From contig DNGT01000172.1 of NCBI GenBank assembly GCA_003486165.1, positions 9,021 through 19,524 on the forward strand: a stretch of DNA of 10,504 bases, given 5' to 3'. This document shows, one piece after another, positions 1 to 6,271 of this stretch (within the stretch, counting starts at the first letter, position 1; the number at the start of each line of letters is the position of its first letter). This DNA comes from Desulfobacteraceae bacterium (lineage in GTDB: Bacteria; Desulfobacterota; Desulfobacteria; Desulfobacterales; UBA11574). Below the pieces are notes generated by a model. That model was given only the letters and a program-made list of their open reading frames with translations. It was not told the DNA's origin and ran no database searches. The position numbers and the translations under genes are program-made.

Positions 1-213
1 CCACAATTTAAGGGACTAAAAAATGTATGGGAATATAAAGACAAGGGGCTATACAAATATACTGTAGGAAACCAAGAAGATTTAAAATCGGCATTTGTTT
101 TGCAGTCAGAATGCCGTAGCAAGGGATTCGCTGGAGCTTTTGTAGTTGCTTTCAAAAATGGAAAAAGAATACCAGTGAGAGAAGCAAAGAAGCTTTTGAC
201 AGTATATGAATGA
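1..213 (+). CDS. 3' end of a gene with a SPOR-like C-terminal domain (partial)
   Basis: The reading frame is open from base 1 to TGA at 211-213, giving the last 70 residues of a protein whose start lies outside the window. The tail has the pattern GLYKYTVG, then about 20 residues later GFAGAFVVAFKNGKRI, then REAKKLL. That layout (a short strand with YKYTVG, a helix, a 'GF-x-x-AFVVAF-x-NG-x-RI' strand and a final helix) resembles the SPOR-like repeats found at the C-termini of secreted or envelope proteins, such as some amidases and OmpA-like proteins. SPOR domains bind peptidoglycan, but this is only a fold-level resemblance from memory. The next gene begins 51 bases downstream on the same strand, so they may be co-transcribed. 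The frame is certain; the domain call is moderate. Confidence 0.6.
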   Translation, partial: PQFKGLKNVWEYKDKGLYKYTVGNQEDLKSAFVLQSECRSKGFAGAFVVAFKNGKRIPVREAKKLLTVYE

Positions 214-264
214 TAGAAACAAATTTGTGCTTTCTGCCAACGTAACTAATAGGAAGATTTTGAC

Positions 265-645
265 ATGAAGAATATTCTGCTTATTTTCTTAATTCTTGTT
301 TGTATGCCAATACTCACTTATGGTGAAACTAAAACCATAATTTGCAACTATGACAGCTATAGTGATGAAAATGGAAACTACAAATTAAAAGAAAAATTGG
401 TTCTAACATTCATTATAGATAAAGTTAAAGGTATAGCTCATGTTATAGGAAATGAAGGTAAAGATAGAGTTAGAGTGATCCCATCTGGGGTTAAGGGGAG
501 TATTTCTTTTATTGAAATTACAGGAACAGGTAGTGTTATAACTACCGCAATTGATTCTAGTGGTGAGTCAGTTCTTAGCAGAAATATTATAATTAATGGT
601 GAAATCACACCAACACAGTGTTATGGGGAATGTGAGTTTAAGTAA
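265..645 (+). CDS. Small exported protein of unknown function
   Basis: This 126-residue protein has a typical Sec signal peptide: MKN, a hydrophobic run, and a likely cleavage after residues LTYG (about residue 20). The mature part is about 106 residues, rich in beta-strand-like segments (LVLTFIID, GSISFIEITGTGSV), and contains three cysteines, one near the start and two near the end (CYGEC). The end of the chain (SRNIIINGEITPTQCYGEC) looks like that of small periplasmic hypothetical proteins I have seen in deltaproteobacteria, but I know no function. The start is supported by AGGAAG eight bases before the ATG. It probably acts in the periplasm. It lies 51 bases after the SPOR-like gene. Confidence 0.75.
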   Translation: MKNILLIFLILVCMPILTYGETKTIICNYDSYSDENGNYKLKEKLVLTFIIDKVKGIAHVIGNEGKDRVRVIPSGVKGSISFIEITGTGSVITTAIDSSGESVLSRNIIINGEITPTQCYGECEFK

Positions 646-858
646 AATACATATCATTAATTATATTTGTCATCATATGGAGATATTGGTAATTGTAAAA
701 TCAGGATTTACCAAATTGACATCGGAAAAATATGATATCGGTATATCAATTGTTGTAGTGAAAAGCCCAGATACTGGTAAGGTATCTGCATTTTGCCGTA
801 AGGCTCAAGAGTCCATAAGCCTAAGTGTTTTTCCATTTTATTAGGACGTATAATAATA
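646..858 (+). other. Spacer with a possible short gene remnant and a diverged repeat end
   Basis: No convincing gene is seen here. A frame from ATG 677 to TAG at 842-844 would encode 55 residues (…YDIGISIVVVKSPDTGKV…) with fairly protein-like composition, but it lacks a ribosome binding site and I recognise no family, so it may be the tail of a broken gene. Bases 764-781 (AGCCCAGATACTGGTAAG) match 17 of 18 positions at 7481-7498, where they sit at the end of the 60-bp dispersed repeat. They are followed by GTATCTGCA, another motif found beside the repeats. A GATATC palindrome occurs near 734. Confidence 0.4.
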
Positions 859-865
859 GTTAGGC
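859..865 (+). other. Candidate integron recombination core (GTTAGGC) at a cassette 5' edge
   Basis: GTTAGGC fits the integron core-site consensus GTTRRRY. It lies about 50 bases before the transglutaminase-like gene, and the following GG CC extends the match to the reverse complement of the R'' side of the attC-like site at 1591-1600. In a real cassette, the 5' core bases and the R'' bases should be complementary, as they nearly are here (GTTAGGCGGCC against GTTGGGCGCC). However, no partner R'' box (RYYYAAC) is visible in the 150 bases upstream, so there is no complete attC on this side. Alone, a 7-base match is weak. Confidence 0.3.
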
Positions 866-916
866 GGCCATTTCAAACTTATCTATATTGCATAAATCTA
901 ATTATCGAGGTTCTGA

Positions 917-1555
917 GTGTTTAAAAACATTTCTTTTGACAAAGCATTGAATAATCAAGAACTACAAACGATGTCTAAACTGAATTCTCCAAATAAGATT
1001 CAAGCCTTTCTTGATGCAATCCCATATAGCAGCGAATCTATTTATCGTTGCCCATTACAAGTTCTCCGAGATCGTGTTGCTAATTGTTTTGATGGAGCCT
1101 TGTTCGCTGCGGCTGCTTTACGCCAAATAGGTTTTCCGCCTTTAATTCTGGATATGATTCCTGATAGCCGTGATGATGACCATGTCCTAGCTTTGTATAA
1201 ACAGGATGGGCATTGGGGGGCAATTGCTAAATCAAACTTTGTCGGATTGCGGTTCCGAGAACCAATTCATCGTAATCTTCGTGAATTAGTTTTATCGTAT
1301 TTTGATCAATATTATAATATCAAACGTGAAAAGACATTACGAGGTTACACCTTACCTTTAAATCTTAAAACGTTTGACAAATTTGACTGGATGGTAAGTG
1401 ATAAGTCCATGAAACGGATTGCCCAACGATTGGACGAAATTAGGAGATTCTTTTTGCTAACGCCAAAGATGATAGCTGGTTTGTCAACAGTCGATGAGCG
1501 ATTGTACAGAGCAGGCTTGCAGGGTGCGAATGAGGCTGGATTATATAAGCCTTAA
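917..1555 (+). CDS. Transglutaminase-like (papain-fold) protein
   Basis: The 212-residue protein starts at GTG (917) with AGG six bases upstream; an internal ATG at 971 is a less likely alternative. Residues 56-75 (NCFDGALFAAAALRQIGF) look like the catalytic-cysteine helix of transglutaminase-like proteins, with Cys57 as the presumed nucleophile. Residues 86-92 (DDDHVLA) supply the presumed catalytic His89, and residues HWGAIAKSNF follow on the next strand. The region RFREPIHRNLRELVLSYFDQYYN is characteristic of a widespread family annotated as hypothetical or transglutaminase-like. No signal peptide is seen, so it should be cytoplasmic; its substrate is unknown. It sits alone between a GTTAGGC core-like site and an attC-like inverted repeat, so it could be a gene cassette. 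The fold call is good; the function is open. Confidence 0.7.
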   Translation: MFKNISFDKALNNQELQTMSKLNSPNKIQAFLDAIPYSSESIYRCPLQVLRDRVANCFDGALFAAAALRQIGFPPLILDMIPDSRDDDHVLALYKQDGHWGAIAKSNFVGLRFREPIHRNLRELVLSYFDQYYNIKREKTLRGYTLPLNLKTFDKFDWMVSDKSMKRIAQRLDEIRRFFLLTPKMIAGLSTVDERLYRAGLQGANEAGLYKP

Positions 1556-1590
1556 AAGTAAATTCTATAATCTTATAATTTATGCTCAAT

Positions 1591-1724
1591 GGCGCCCAAC
1601 AATGCAATTAGCCCGACAAAAAACGCGTCCATGTTGCCTGTTAGTTGATTAATCTGGTCGCGGGGATTGGCTTTGAATGGTACTGGCCGCTTGGTTTTTT
1701 GCGGGTTATCGACACGTTATCGCC
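1591..1724. other. attC-like imperfect inverted repeat (possible integron cassette 3' end)
   Basis: The region begins with GGCGCCCAAC (1591-1600), containing GCCCAAC, a match to the attC R'' box RYYYAAC. The inner arm TTAGCCCGACAAAAAAC (1608-1624) pairs with the distal arm GTTTTTTGCGGGTTA (about 1694-1708), with one unpaired base that resembles an attC extrahelical base. The far end has ACGTTATCGCC (1714-1724), where GTTATCG would be R', but it does not fit GTTRRRY in its last bases. The total length of about 130 bases and the 36-base spacing from the stop of the preceding gene are normal for attC. It could also be a simple hairpin. No integrase gene is in the window. Confidence 0.45.
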
Positions 1725-1743
1725 GTTGATATCTGCATCGGAA

Positions 1744-1803
1744 GAATTTCAAGCCTAAAATCTTTACAGATATCAACCTCTGTTAAACAATCTTAAAGTC
1801 CAG
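1744..1803. repeat. 60-bp dispersed repeat, copy A
   Basis: The 60 bases from GAATTTCAAGCC to AAAGTCCAG match 7428-7487 at 59 of 60 positions (the only difference is C/T at 1792), in the same orientation and about 5.7 kb apart. Inside is an imperfect inverted repeat, TTTACAG (1763-1769) against CTGTTAAA (1780-1787), around a GATATC palindrome, so it could fold as RNA or bind a dimeric protein. It lies just after the attC-like site, and a second repeat type follows at 1810. No reading frame is conserved across it. Confidence 0.9.
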
Positions 1804-1809
1804 GCAATG

Positions 1810-1903
1810 TATCTGTAAATATGAACACAGTTCAATGGGTTGTGATATCATACCCCGAAAATTGGACTATCAACTGATGGATAGGTTCCCCTGCTGACCA
1901 TTA
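1810..1903. repeat. Second dispersed repeat family, copy A
   Basis: This stretch aligns with 4842-4930. Shared blocks are TATCTGTAA, AATGG, TGTGATATCA, GAAAAT, TCAA, TGATG and CCCTGCT, in the same order with one- and two-base gaps; identity by eye is about two thirds to three quarters. It contains the 8-base palindrome TGATATCA. It directly follows copy A of the 60-bp repeat, suggesting a composite intergenic element. No protein is encoded. Confidence 0.65.
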
Positions 1904-1968
1904 AAATCAGAAAAATCCAGAAAATTTGTGTGTGAGGTTATATGTATATATGAGGTCGTGCTTGAAAA

Positions 1969-2007
1969 AGACCCTGGAAACCCCCGTGCCAGAACCCCCC
2001 AGGGTCT
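1969..2007. promoter_or_regulatory. Perfect 9-bp inverted repeat upstream of the PilZ gene promoter
   Basis: AGACCCTGG (1969-1977) is exactly complementary to CCAGGGTCT (1999-2007), with a 21-base C-rich loop. It is followed by AAATATTTATTT rather than a clean T-run, and the candidate -35 box of the PilZ gene begins eleven bases later. It could be a factor-independent terminator for transcription arriving from the left, or an operator. The sequence does not decide between them. Confidence 0.5.
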
Positions 2008-2017
2008 AAATATTTAT

Positions 2018-2045
2018 TTGACATCCAGACATTCAGACTTATTTT
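2018..2045 (+). promoter_or_regulatory. Candidate sigma-70 promoter for the PilZ gene
   Basis: A perfect -35 hexamer TTGACA (2018-2023) is followed after 16 bases by TATTTT (2040-2045), which matches four of six -10 positions. Transcription would start near 2052, giving a leader of about 74 bases. No competing promoter of similar quality is seen nearer the gene. Confidence 0.4.
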
Positions 2046-2125
2046 TTCAGTTAATCCCTTTTTGGCAGGAACTGAATCTTATCAGTTCAATAAAGGGGTA
2101 TTGATAGCATAGAAGGATCTCATAA

Positions 2126-2446
2126 ATGAAAGAAAGACGTGAATATGAAAGGTTATCTTTTCCATTCCCTGTAAGACTGGAAACGATAACTACCAACGGG
2201 AAACAAGTTTTAGATTTGACATTAAAAGATATATCTGCCTCAGGTACATTCATACCTATACTAACTTCTTTTCCAGAAGGTACAAGGTTTATTCTGACTT
2301 TGACCTTCCCAACTAGCAAAAGTCAAGTGCTTAAATCAGTGAGATGTTTAAATGGATGTAAAGGAAGTTTGGTCCGTTCAACCCCTCACGGTATTGCAAT
2401 TCAATTCGACAGAGAATGTCATATGGAGTGTTTAAAAATCTTGTAA
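2126..2446 (+). CDS. Single-domain PilZ protein (cyclic di-GMP binding)
   Basis: The 106-residue protein is essentially one PilZ domain. The N-terminal arginine motif RxxxR is present (Arg5 and Arg9 in RREYER), and the second conserved motif D/NxSxxG is present as DISASG (Asp35, Ser37, Gly40). In PilZ domains these residues contact cyclic di-GMP, so ligand binding is likely retained. No transmembrane segment, signal peptide or output domain is seen, so it probably acts as a small cytoplasmic adaptor that binds a partner when loaded with c-di-GMP. AAGGAT lies upstream of the ATG. The gene stands alone, with its own candidate promoter, and its partner cannot be inferred from the neighbours. Confidence 0.88.
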   Translation: MKERREYERLSFPFPVRLETITTNGKQVLDLTLKDISASGTFIPILTSFPEGTRFILTLTFPTSKSQVLKSVRCLNGCKGSLVRSTPHGIAIQFDRECHMECLKIL

Positions 2447-2636
2447 TTGGAATAGTCCCCTCACCTCCCTGTTATCTTCCTTTTTGTTGTATCGGAAGTT
2501 TGGAAGACATGCCAAATACAGTCATTATTTTAACAATATTTGTCATCTGTCTTTCACATACCGGCAATCTGAGAAATCGACCATACAGACTAACCATTTA
2601 TAATCTATACATATTTCCCCTTTTCGGAATGGTTCT

Positions 2637-2664
2637 TTGATCCTGCATGATTTTTGCATATATT
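2637..2664 (+). promoter_or_regulatory. Candidate sigma-70 promoter for the DUF4382 lipoprotein
   Basis: TTGATC (2637-2642, four of six) and TATATT (2659-2664, five of six) are separated by 16 bases, placing the transcription start near 2671 and a leader of about 38 bases before the gene. The rest of 2447-2636 holds no gene or repeat that I can support. Confidence 0.4.
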
Positions 2665-2708
2665 ATTGTTGGTTAAGCAGTATGACAAATCTATGTGGAG
2701 GGTAAATC

Positions 2709-3602
2709 ATGAAACTCCATAAGCTGTTAATCTTTCTTACAATTGCCTTTTTGTTCCTGATGATTGTAGCCTGTGGAGGTGGTGGTGGCTCTATAGGATA
2801 CGGTGAAGTGATAGTTCATATCACGGATGCTAATCCATTGCTTCCAGAGGGAGCAGGGAATATCACAAATTTATGGATAACCTTTACAGATGTCTTAGTT
2901 CATAAATCGGGAGGTGGTTGGATATCGTTGCCACTGGCAGGAGACTCTCCTTATGTTATTGATTTGCTGCAATTCTATAATGGCAAAATAACTGAAATAG
3001 TTCCATCTGTCTTACTTGAATATGGAAAGTATTCTCAAATAAGACTAATAATAGAGAGTGCAACAATCAGATTTGATGATGACCCGACTACTGACTCTCC
3101 AGTTATTATTCTTCCAGAACATTTGAAGACTGATAAGAATTTTATTTTAGATGTGAACAAACCAGAAGCAGTAGATCTCATAATAGATTTTGATTTAAGT
3201 CAGTCTCTTGTTGTAACTGACCCTTTTGGAAAACCTTCATACAAACTCAATCCAGTGTTACACATTGTTAGGGCTGCTGAGGCTGCAACTGTTAAAGGAG
3301 AGATTGCTCAAGGATCTTTTATTGTTGGCCAGAATGCAGCAGTGACGGTATTTATTCCCAACTCTGGTGTTCAAGGAGGCTATAAAGAGTACACCAAGAT
3401 TGAGGTTTCTGAATCTGACACTGGTCCGACAAAATTTAGTATATACTGGCTTGTCCCCAATCAAGATTATAGAGTTGAGATTAAATTTGACCCAGAATTT
3501 GGCAACGGTATAGATTTCTCGGAGGATATTAGTGCTAATGATCTCAAACCGGGAAGGGTTTGGAATTTGAGTGGGAGTACTCCGATTGAAATCAGCAGTT
3601 AG
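2709..3602 (+). CDS. DUF4382-type lipoprotein
   Basis: The 297-residue protein starts with a lipoprotein signal peptide: MKLHK, a hydrophobic run, and a lipobox ending IVAC with Cys22 as the lipidated residue, followed by a five-glycine linker. From about residue 32 the pattern GEVIVHITDANPLLPEGAGNITNLWITFTDVLVH, then LLQFYNG, then LLEYGKYSQIRLIIESATI, is characteristic of DUF4382, a beta-sandwich domain of secreted or surface lipoproteins of unknown function. The region 190-297 (KGEIAQGS… VTVFIPNSG…) looks like a second beta-rich domain of the carboxypeptidase-regulatory type. A strong GGAGG lies before the ATG. It should be anchored in the outer membrane, facing the periplasm or surface. 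An intrinsic terminator follows, so it is likely monocistronic. Confidence 0.82.
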   Translation: MKLHKLLIFLTIAFLFLMIVACGGGGGSIGYGEVIVHITDANPLLPEGAGNITNLWITFTDVLVHKSGGGWISLPLAGDSPYVIDLLQFYNGKITEIVPSVLLEYGKYSQIRLIIESATIRFDDDPTTDSPVIILPEHLKTDKNFILDVNKPEAVDLIIDFDLSQSLVVTDPFGKPSYKLNPVLHIVRAAEAATVKGEIAQGSFIVGQNAAVTVFIPNSGVQGGYKEYTKIEVSESDTGPTKFSIYWLVPNQDYRVEIKFDPEFGNGIDFSEDISANDLKPGRVWNLSGSTPIEISS

Positions 3603-3619
3603 TTTTAATCTCTCCTTAA

Positions 3620-3652
3620 AAGCAGGGTCAGAAATGGCTCTGTCTTTTTTAT
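3620..3652 (+). terminator. Intrinsic terminator after the DUF4382 lipoprotein
   Basis: GCAGGGTCA (3622-3630) pairs with TGGCTCTGT (3635-3643) across a GAAA tetraloop, using three G-T wobbles, and is followed by CTTTTTTATT. It lies 20 bases past the stop codon. Confidence 0.75.
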
Positions 3653-3939
3653 TATCCACACTTTTGATAGCTGCTAATATATTTGAAAGTGTCAACAAGA
3701 AAACAGTTATCCACCCCTTGTTCAAGGTAGGTTTTTTCGATATCAAAAAGACTCCCTGAAGAAGCGCGACTTAATAGCGACGGATGATCATGCTGATATA
3801 CGCGGGTTGGGTACCGCAAGACTTGTTTTCGTCGCGGAGCTTCCTCTGTCTATAATCGGGAGTTTCAGATTCCCATAGCAGGAACGAGGGTTCTCCTTTC
3901 CGAAGTAACACCCCTTCAGGGAAACTGGTAAAAATCATT

Positions 3940-4732
3940 TCATAAAACCGCCAACTGTATTTCTTTATCGATTGCCCAAATAAACGCCCTTAATTCCCTT
4001 GCAATTGCGGTTAACACGGTTTGTCTGGACTTTCCTCTTGCAAATAGCCGCCGATACCGTGCGCATATTCGGGTCTGTGCTTTACAGGAAATATCACAAA
4101 CGTTCTTGGGTAATTCTTTTTGCCGCTTAAGAAGTATGTTAGATGCTCAGGCCTGCATTTTATAAGTCCATGCCACTTCAATTAAAACTCGTCGGACATG
4201 GCTGTTACCGGTTTTGGTAATGGGACCTCGCCGCACGGTTTTACCGCTTGAATGTTCCGATGGAATAAGTCCCAGATAGGCCATCAATCGTTTAGGGCTT
4301 TGGAATCGTTTCATATCGCCAATCTCTGCAACGAAGAAGATCCCGGATGGCTTCATCCTCAGGTATCGGCACATAGATGCTGGTTAATTCACCGGCACGA
4401 AACAATCGTACCAAATTAATCGCATCATGACGGTCGGTTTTAATCCGATCACCACTTCGCCGCGGAATCATTGAAGGGGCCACTACACTGCAGTAAATAC
4501 CCTTAGCATCAAGATAACGATATATCTGATAGCTACATGGTCCTGCCTCGTATACAATTCGCAGTTCTTTATCGCCATCTTGTAGCTTCTTAATCAACTT
4601 GCTCAGCGCATCGAGTGTGCTTGAAATTTTACCATAAGACCTCACCTTCCCGTTTGATCGGCCGCTTGCAATGGCAACATCTGTCGTTTTTTTGTGGACA
4701 TCTAAACCCACATACAATAATCTTTGTTTCAT
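3940..4732 (-). pseudogene. IS110-family DEDD transposase, internally deleted, frameshifted and with a nonsense codon
   Basis: The first frame (start 4732) has the RuvC-like DEDD set: Asp11 in VGLDVHK, Glu62 in VYEAGP, Asp100 and Asp103 in KTDRHDA. It is intact to about residue 136 (EDEAIRDLLRCR), then runs out of frame to a stop at 4292. The C-terminal half resumes in another frame at about 4336 with VAEIGDMKRFQSPKRLMAYLGL and TKTGNSHVRR, whose serine corresponds to the catalytic serine of the Tnp domain. About 140-150 residues normally lying between these parts are missing, so a deletion at a short GTTGCAGAG-like junction is likely. That frame meets TGA at 4147-4149 where an arginine codon would be expected. 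Beyond it, recognisable transposase sequence (LLKRQ… ARYRRLFARGKSRQ… FIWAI) continues in frame to TGA at 3940-3942. Confidence 0.88.
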
Positions 4733-4814
4733 GGTCTGCCTTCTTGGTTATGGCTCTTGGCCGTTTTGACCGCTATTGGTCGCACAGCTTAACCCACGTC
4801 GCAAGGAGCAGACC
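4733..4814 (-). ncRNA. Candidate structured RNA in the IS110 transposase leader (bridge/seek RNA-like)
   Basis: Immediately before the transposase ATG, GGTCTGC (4733-4739) pairs perfectly with GCAGACC (4808-4814). Inside, TTCTTG pairs with CAAGGA (one wobble), GGTTA…GCT pairs with AGCTTAACC, and a terminal GACC…GGTC hairpin closes the fold, giving an 82-base extended stem-loop. In IS110 elements, the non-coding end upstream of the transposase can encode the guide (bridge) RNA that selects donor and target. This fold is shorter than the published IS621 bridge RNA, so it may be only part of one, or only a translation-control leader. Expression is not shown by the sequence. Confidence 0.4.
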
Positions 4815-4841
4815 TCTTAACTTTCAAACATCATGTCTATA

Positions 4842-4930
4842 TATCTGTAATTCCAAAAGCCGTTTAATGGATGTGATATCAAATTCTGAAAATCGAACTG
4901 TCAAGTGATGTATTGACCCTGCTTGCTATT
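4842..4930. repeat. Second dispersed repeat family, copy B
   Basis: This is the partner of 1810-1903, in the same orientation, and shares the TGTGATATCA and GAAAAT…TCAA…TGATG…CCCTGCT blocks. It begins about 25 bases beyond the presumed IS110 end, so the insertion sequence may have landed beside or within a composite repeat. This copy has no recognisable 60-bp repeat next to it. Confidence 0.6.
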
Positions 4931-5345
4931 CTGTCAAATCGAGTTTAGGTCTGGACAGTTAATGGTAAGATACATGTAATCAACACTCCTCGCCTTTCTA
5001 TCGATTTACCCAATCAATAAATACGATATTGTATCATATAAACATCTGAATTATTGTAATATTGTCATTTGACATTTAGAATGCTTAATAATATGAATAA
5101 TGCTTAATAAATGAATGCGAAAACTGAATCTGACCTTTATCTTGATTCATTTCTGTATAGGTGATATTTTGTCATTTCAATGATTAAAAGACAATTCTTG
5201 AGATTGCACTTTGGAGAAAGCCCTCAAAATGTGCATGCCTTGCTCCTGACAGAATGTTGTTTATTCACTTGAGAATCTAAAATAATCTCCCAAAAAGTTT
5301 AGGACATTTAAGACCTTCCAATGACCTTTTTAAAGGAGAAAAATC
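4931..5345. other. AT-rich non-coding region before the GAF gene
   Basis: No gene is seen in these 415 bases. They hold a palindrome TGTCA-TT-TGACA (5063-5074) and a 12-base direct repeat, AATGCTTAATAA, at 5080-5091 and 5099-5110 (period 19). There are two possible promoters, at 5069-5097 and at TTGATT (5142-5147) with TATTTT (5165-5170). Confidence 0.5.
5069..5097 (+). promoter_or_regulatory. Candidate promoter overlapping a palindrome, upstream of the GAF gene
   Basis: TTGACA (5069-5074) and TATGAA (5092-5097, four of six) are 17 bases apart. The -35 box is also half of the TGTCA-TT-TGACA palindrome, and the direct repeat AATGCTTAATAA covers the spacer and the -10 box, an arrangement common for repressed promoters. 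The resulting leader would be long (about 240 bases), so a nearer promoter may be the main one. Confidence 0.3.
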
Positions 5346-5882
5346 ATGAAAAAAAACCGCTTAAATTATGAAACACTGCTAAAGATTACGGAGGTCATCT
5401 CTCATTCCAAGGACCCGGAAGAAGTTGCTCTGATGACGGTAGAAAGCATCACAACAGCTATGGGTACCAAGGGGTGTTCTTTGTTTCTGATCAATCCTAA
5501 AATCAATGAACTGCAGTTGGAAACATCATACGGGTTGAGTGATGAGTATATAAAAAAAGACCCTGTAAGTGTCTTGCGCTCCAAGGCCCAATTTTTGAAG
5601 GAAGGGCCTATGGTGATCTATGATGTTATGGATGATCCAAGAATTAAAGATCCTAATGAACTCCAGAAAGAAGGAATTGCTTCCCTAATATCGGTGCCTA
5701 TCGTGGTCGGTGGCAATTTAATAGGGGCAATGCGTGTGTATATGTCTGATTCTTGGGAGTTCACAATGGAAGAGGTGAATTTTGTCCAATCTTTGGCTCA
5801 AATTGCCGGAATGGCTATAAATATGGCGAGATATGCTACAGGATTAAAAAGCTGCATTGATGTTCTGAAGAGTTATAGCTAA
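5346..5882 (+). CDS. Stand-alone GAF-domain protein
   Basis: The 178-residue protein is a single GAF domain, residues about 10-160: the opening helix (LLKITEVISHSKDPEEVALMTVESI), the strand GTKGCSLFLINP, a central variable region, then ASLISVPIVVGGNLIGAMRVYM and EEVNFVQSLAQIAGMAINMA. These are the hallmark segments of GAF domains that bind small ligands, cofactors or partners. No kinase, diguanylate cyclase or helix-turn-helix domain is attached, so it must work through a partner. AAAGGAG lies seven bases before the ATG. It is probably cytoplasmic. The ligand cannot be told from the sequence. Confidence 0.87.
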   Translation: MKKNRLNYETLLKITEVISHSKDPEEVALMTVESITTAMGTKGCSLFLINPKINELQLETSYGLSDEYIKKDPVSVLRSKAQFLKEGPMVIYDVMDDPRIKDPNELQKEGIASLISVPIVVGGNLIGAMRVYMSDSWEFTMEEVNFVQSLAQIAGMAINMARYATGLKSCIDVLKSYS

Positions 5883-5894
5883 TAGTTGTGTTTA

Positions 5895-5945
5895 GAGGAT
5901 TAGGTGGTGCATCCTCCGGGTGATTGTTTTCCTGGCAATTGCCCG
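5895..5945. repeat. Two adjacent short inverted repeats upstream of the IS256 stub
   Basis: GAGGAT (5895-5900) pairs with ATCCTC (5911-5916), and CCGGGT (5916-5921) pairs with GCCCGG (5939-5944). Neither is followed by a T-run. They begin a few bases after the GAF stop codon and may be part of the non-coding end of the truncated IS256-family element. They could also be a weak read-through structure. Confidence 0.4.
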
Positions 5946-5982
5946 GAACTTTGAATCATCAAAATGAAAGGATACACACACC

Positions 5983-6111
5983 ATGGCCAAAGATAACGTA
6001 ATCGATTTAAAAAATCCAGAACCATTTATTAATGACTCCATCACAGACATTTTGGGTAACGGAACCTTTGGCAATTTATCTCGAATTTTTTATACCTTAA
6101 AACTATTGTGA
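5983..6111 (+). pseudogene. N-terminal stub of an IS256-family (mutator-type) transposase
   Basis: A 42-codon frame starts at ATG 5983, preceded by AAAGGA. Its first ~27 residues, MAKDNVIDLKNPEPFINDS followed by ITDILGNG, closely resemble the usual start of IS256-family transposases (…NV…LKNPE…D…LT-x-x-LR-x-GAR). Full-length members have about 400 residues with a DDE core; here the match ends after NG. The remaining 15 residues (TFGNLSRIFYTLKLL) may be the fused far end of the same gene or chance sequence. No catalytic residue remains. The identification rests on remembered family starts. Confidence 0.6.
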
Positions 6112-6126
6112 TATCGTTTTCAACAT

Positions 6127-6165
6127 GGGCAAACCCATTTTTCAGGGGTTTGCTCTTTTCATTTT
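6127..6165 (+). terminator. Intrinsic terminator after the IS256 stub
   Basis: GGGCAAACCC (6127-6136) pairs with GGGTTTGCTC (6146-6155) through ten pairs with one wobble and a nine-base loop, followed by TTTTCATTTT. It isolates the GAF/IS256 region from the DUF362 gene. Confidence 0.8.
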
Positions 6166-6271
6166 GATGATATATGTAAACCGATTAGAGTTGATTCAGG
6201 TGAAGATCCCGCTATGCGGGGAAGGGGGCATGATTAACCAAGTAAAATCCATTTGGTAGAGGGGTAAAGAA

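Larger units (their letters stand above)
3750..4820 (-). mobile_element. Decayed IS110-family insertion sequence (approximate limits)
   Basis: The element is recognised by its broken transposase (3940-4732, minus strand) and by structured non-coding flanks on both sides. IS110 elements lack terminal inverted repeats, so the ends cannot be fixed from one copy; I placed them where the GC-richer, hairpin-rich sequence gives way to AT-rich DNA. On the transposase 3' side (3750-3939) there is a hairpin CCGC (3814-3817) with GCGG (3833-3836), extended by GAC/GTC. On its 5' side (4733-4814) there is a long imperfect stem. In this family a non-coding bridge or seek RNA is encoded in such an end. The element is internally deleted and surely not autonomous. 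Confidence 0.7.

Noticed and set aside
2416..2640. A 74-codon open frame after the PilZ gene
   Set aside because: It begins inside the PilZ gene, lacks a ribosome site and covers the candidate promoter of the lipoprotein gene.
3716..3736. A short hairpin CCTTG-TT-CAAGG followed by TTTTTT
   Set aside because: Only five pairs with a two-base loop and nine bases before the T-run; too weak to call a terminator.
3258..3746. A 162-codon open frame on the minus strand
   Set aside because: It runs antisense to the well-supported DUF4382 lipoprotein gene and across its terminator, and its product has no recognisable domain.
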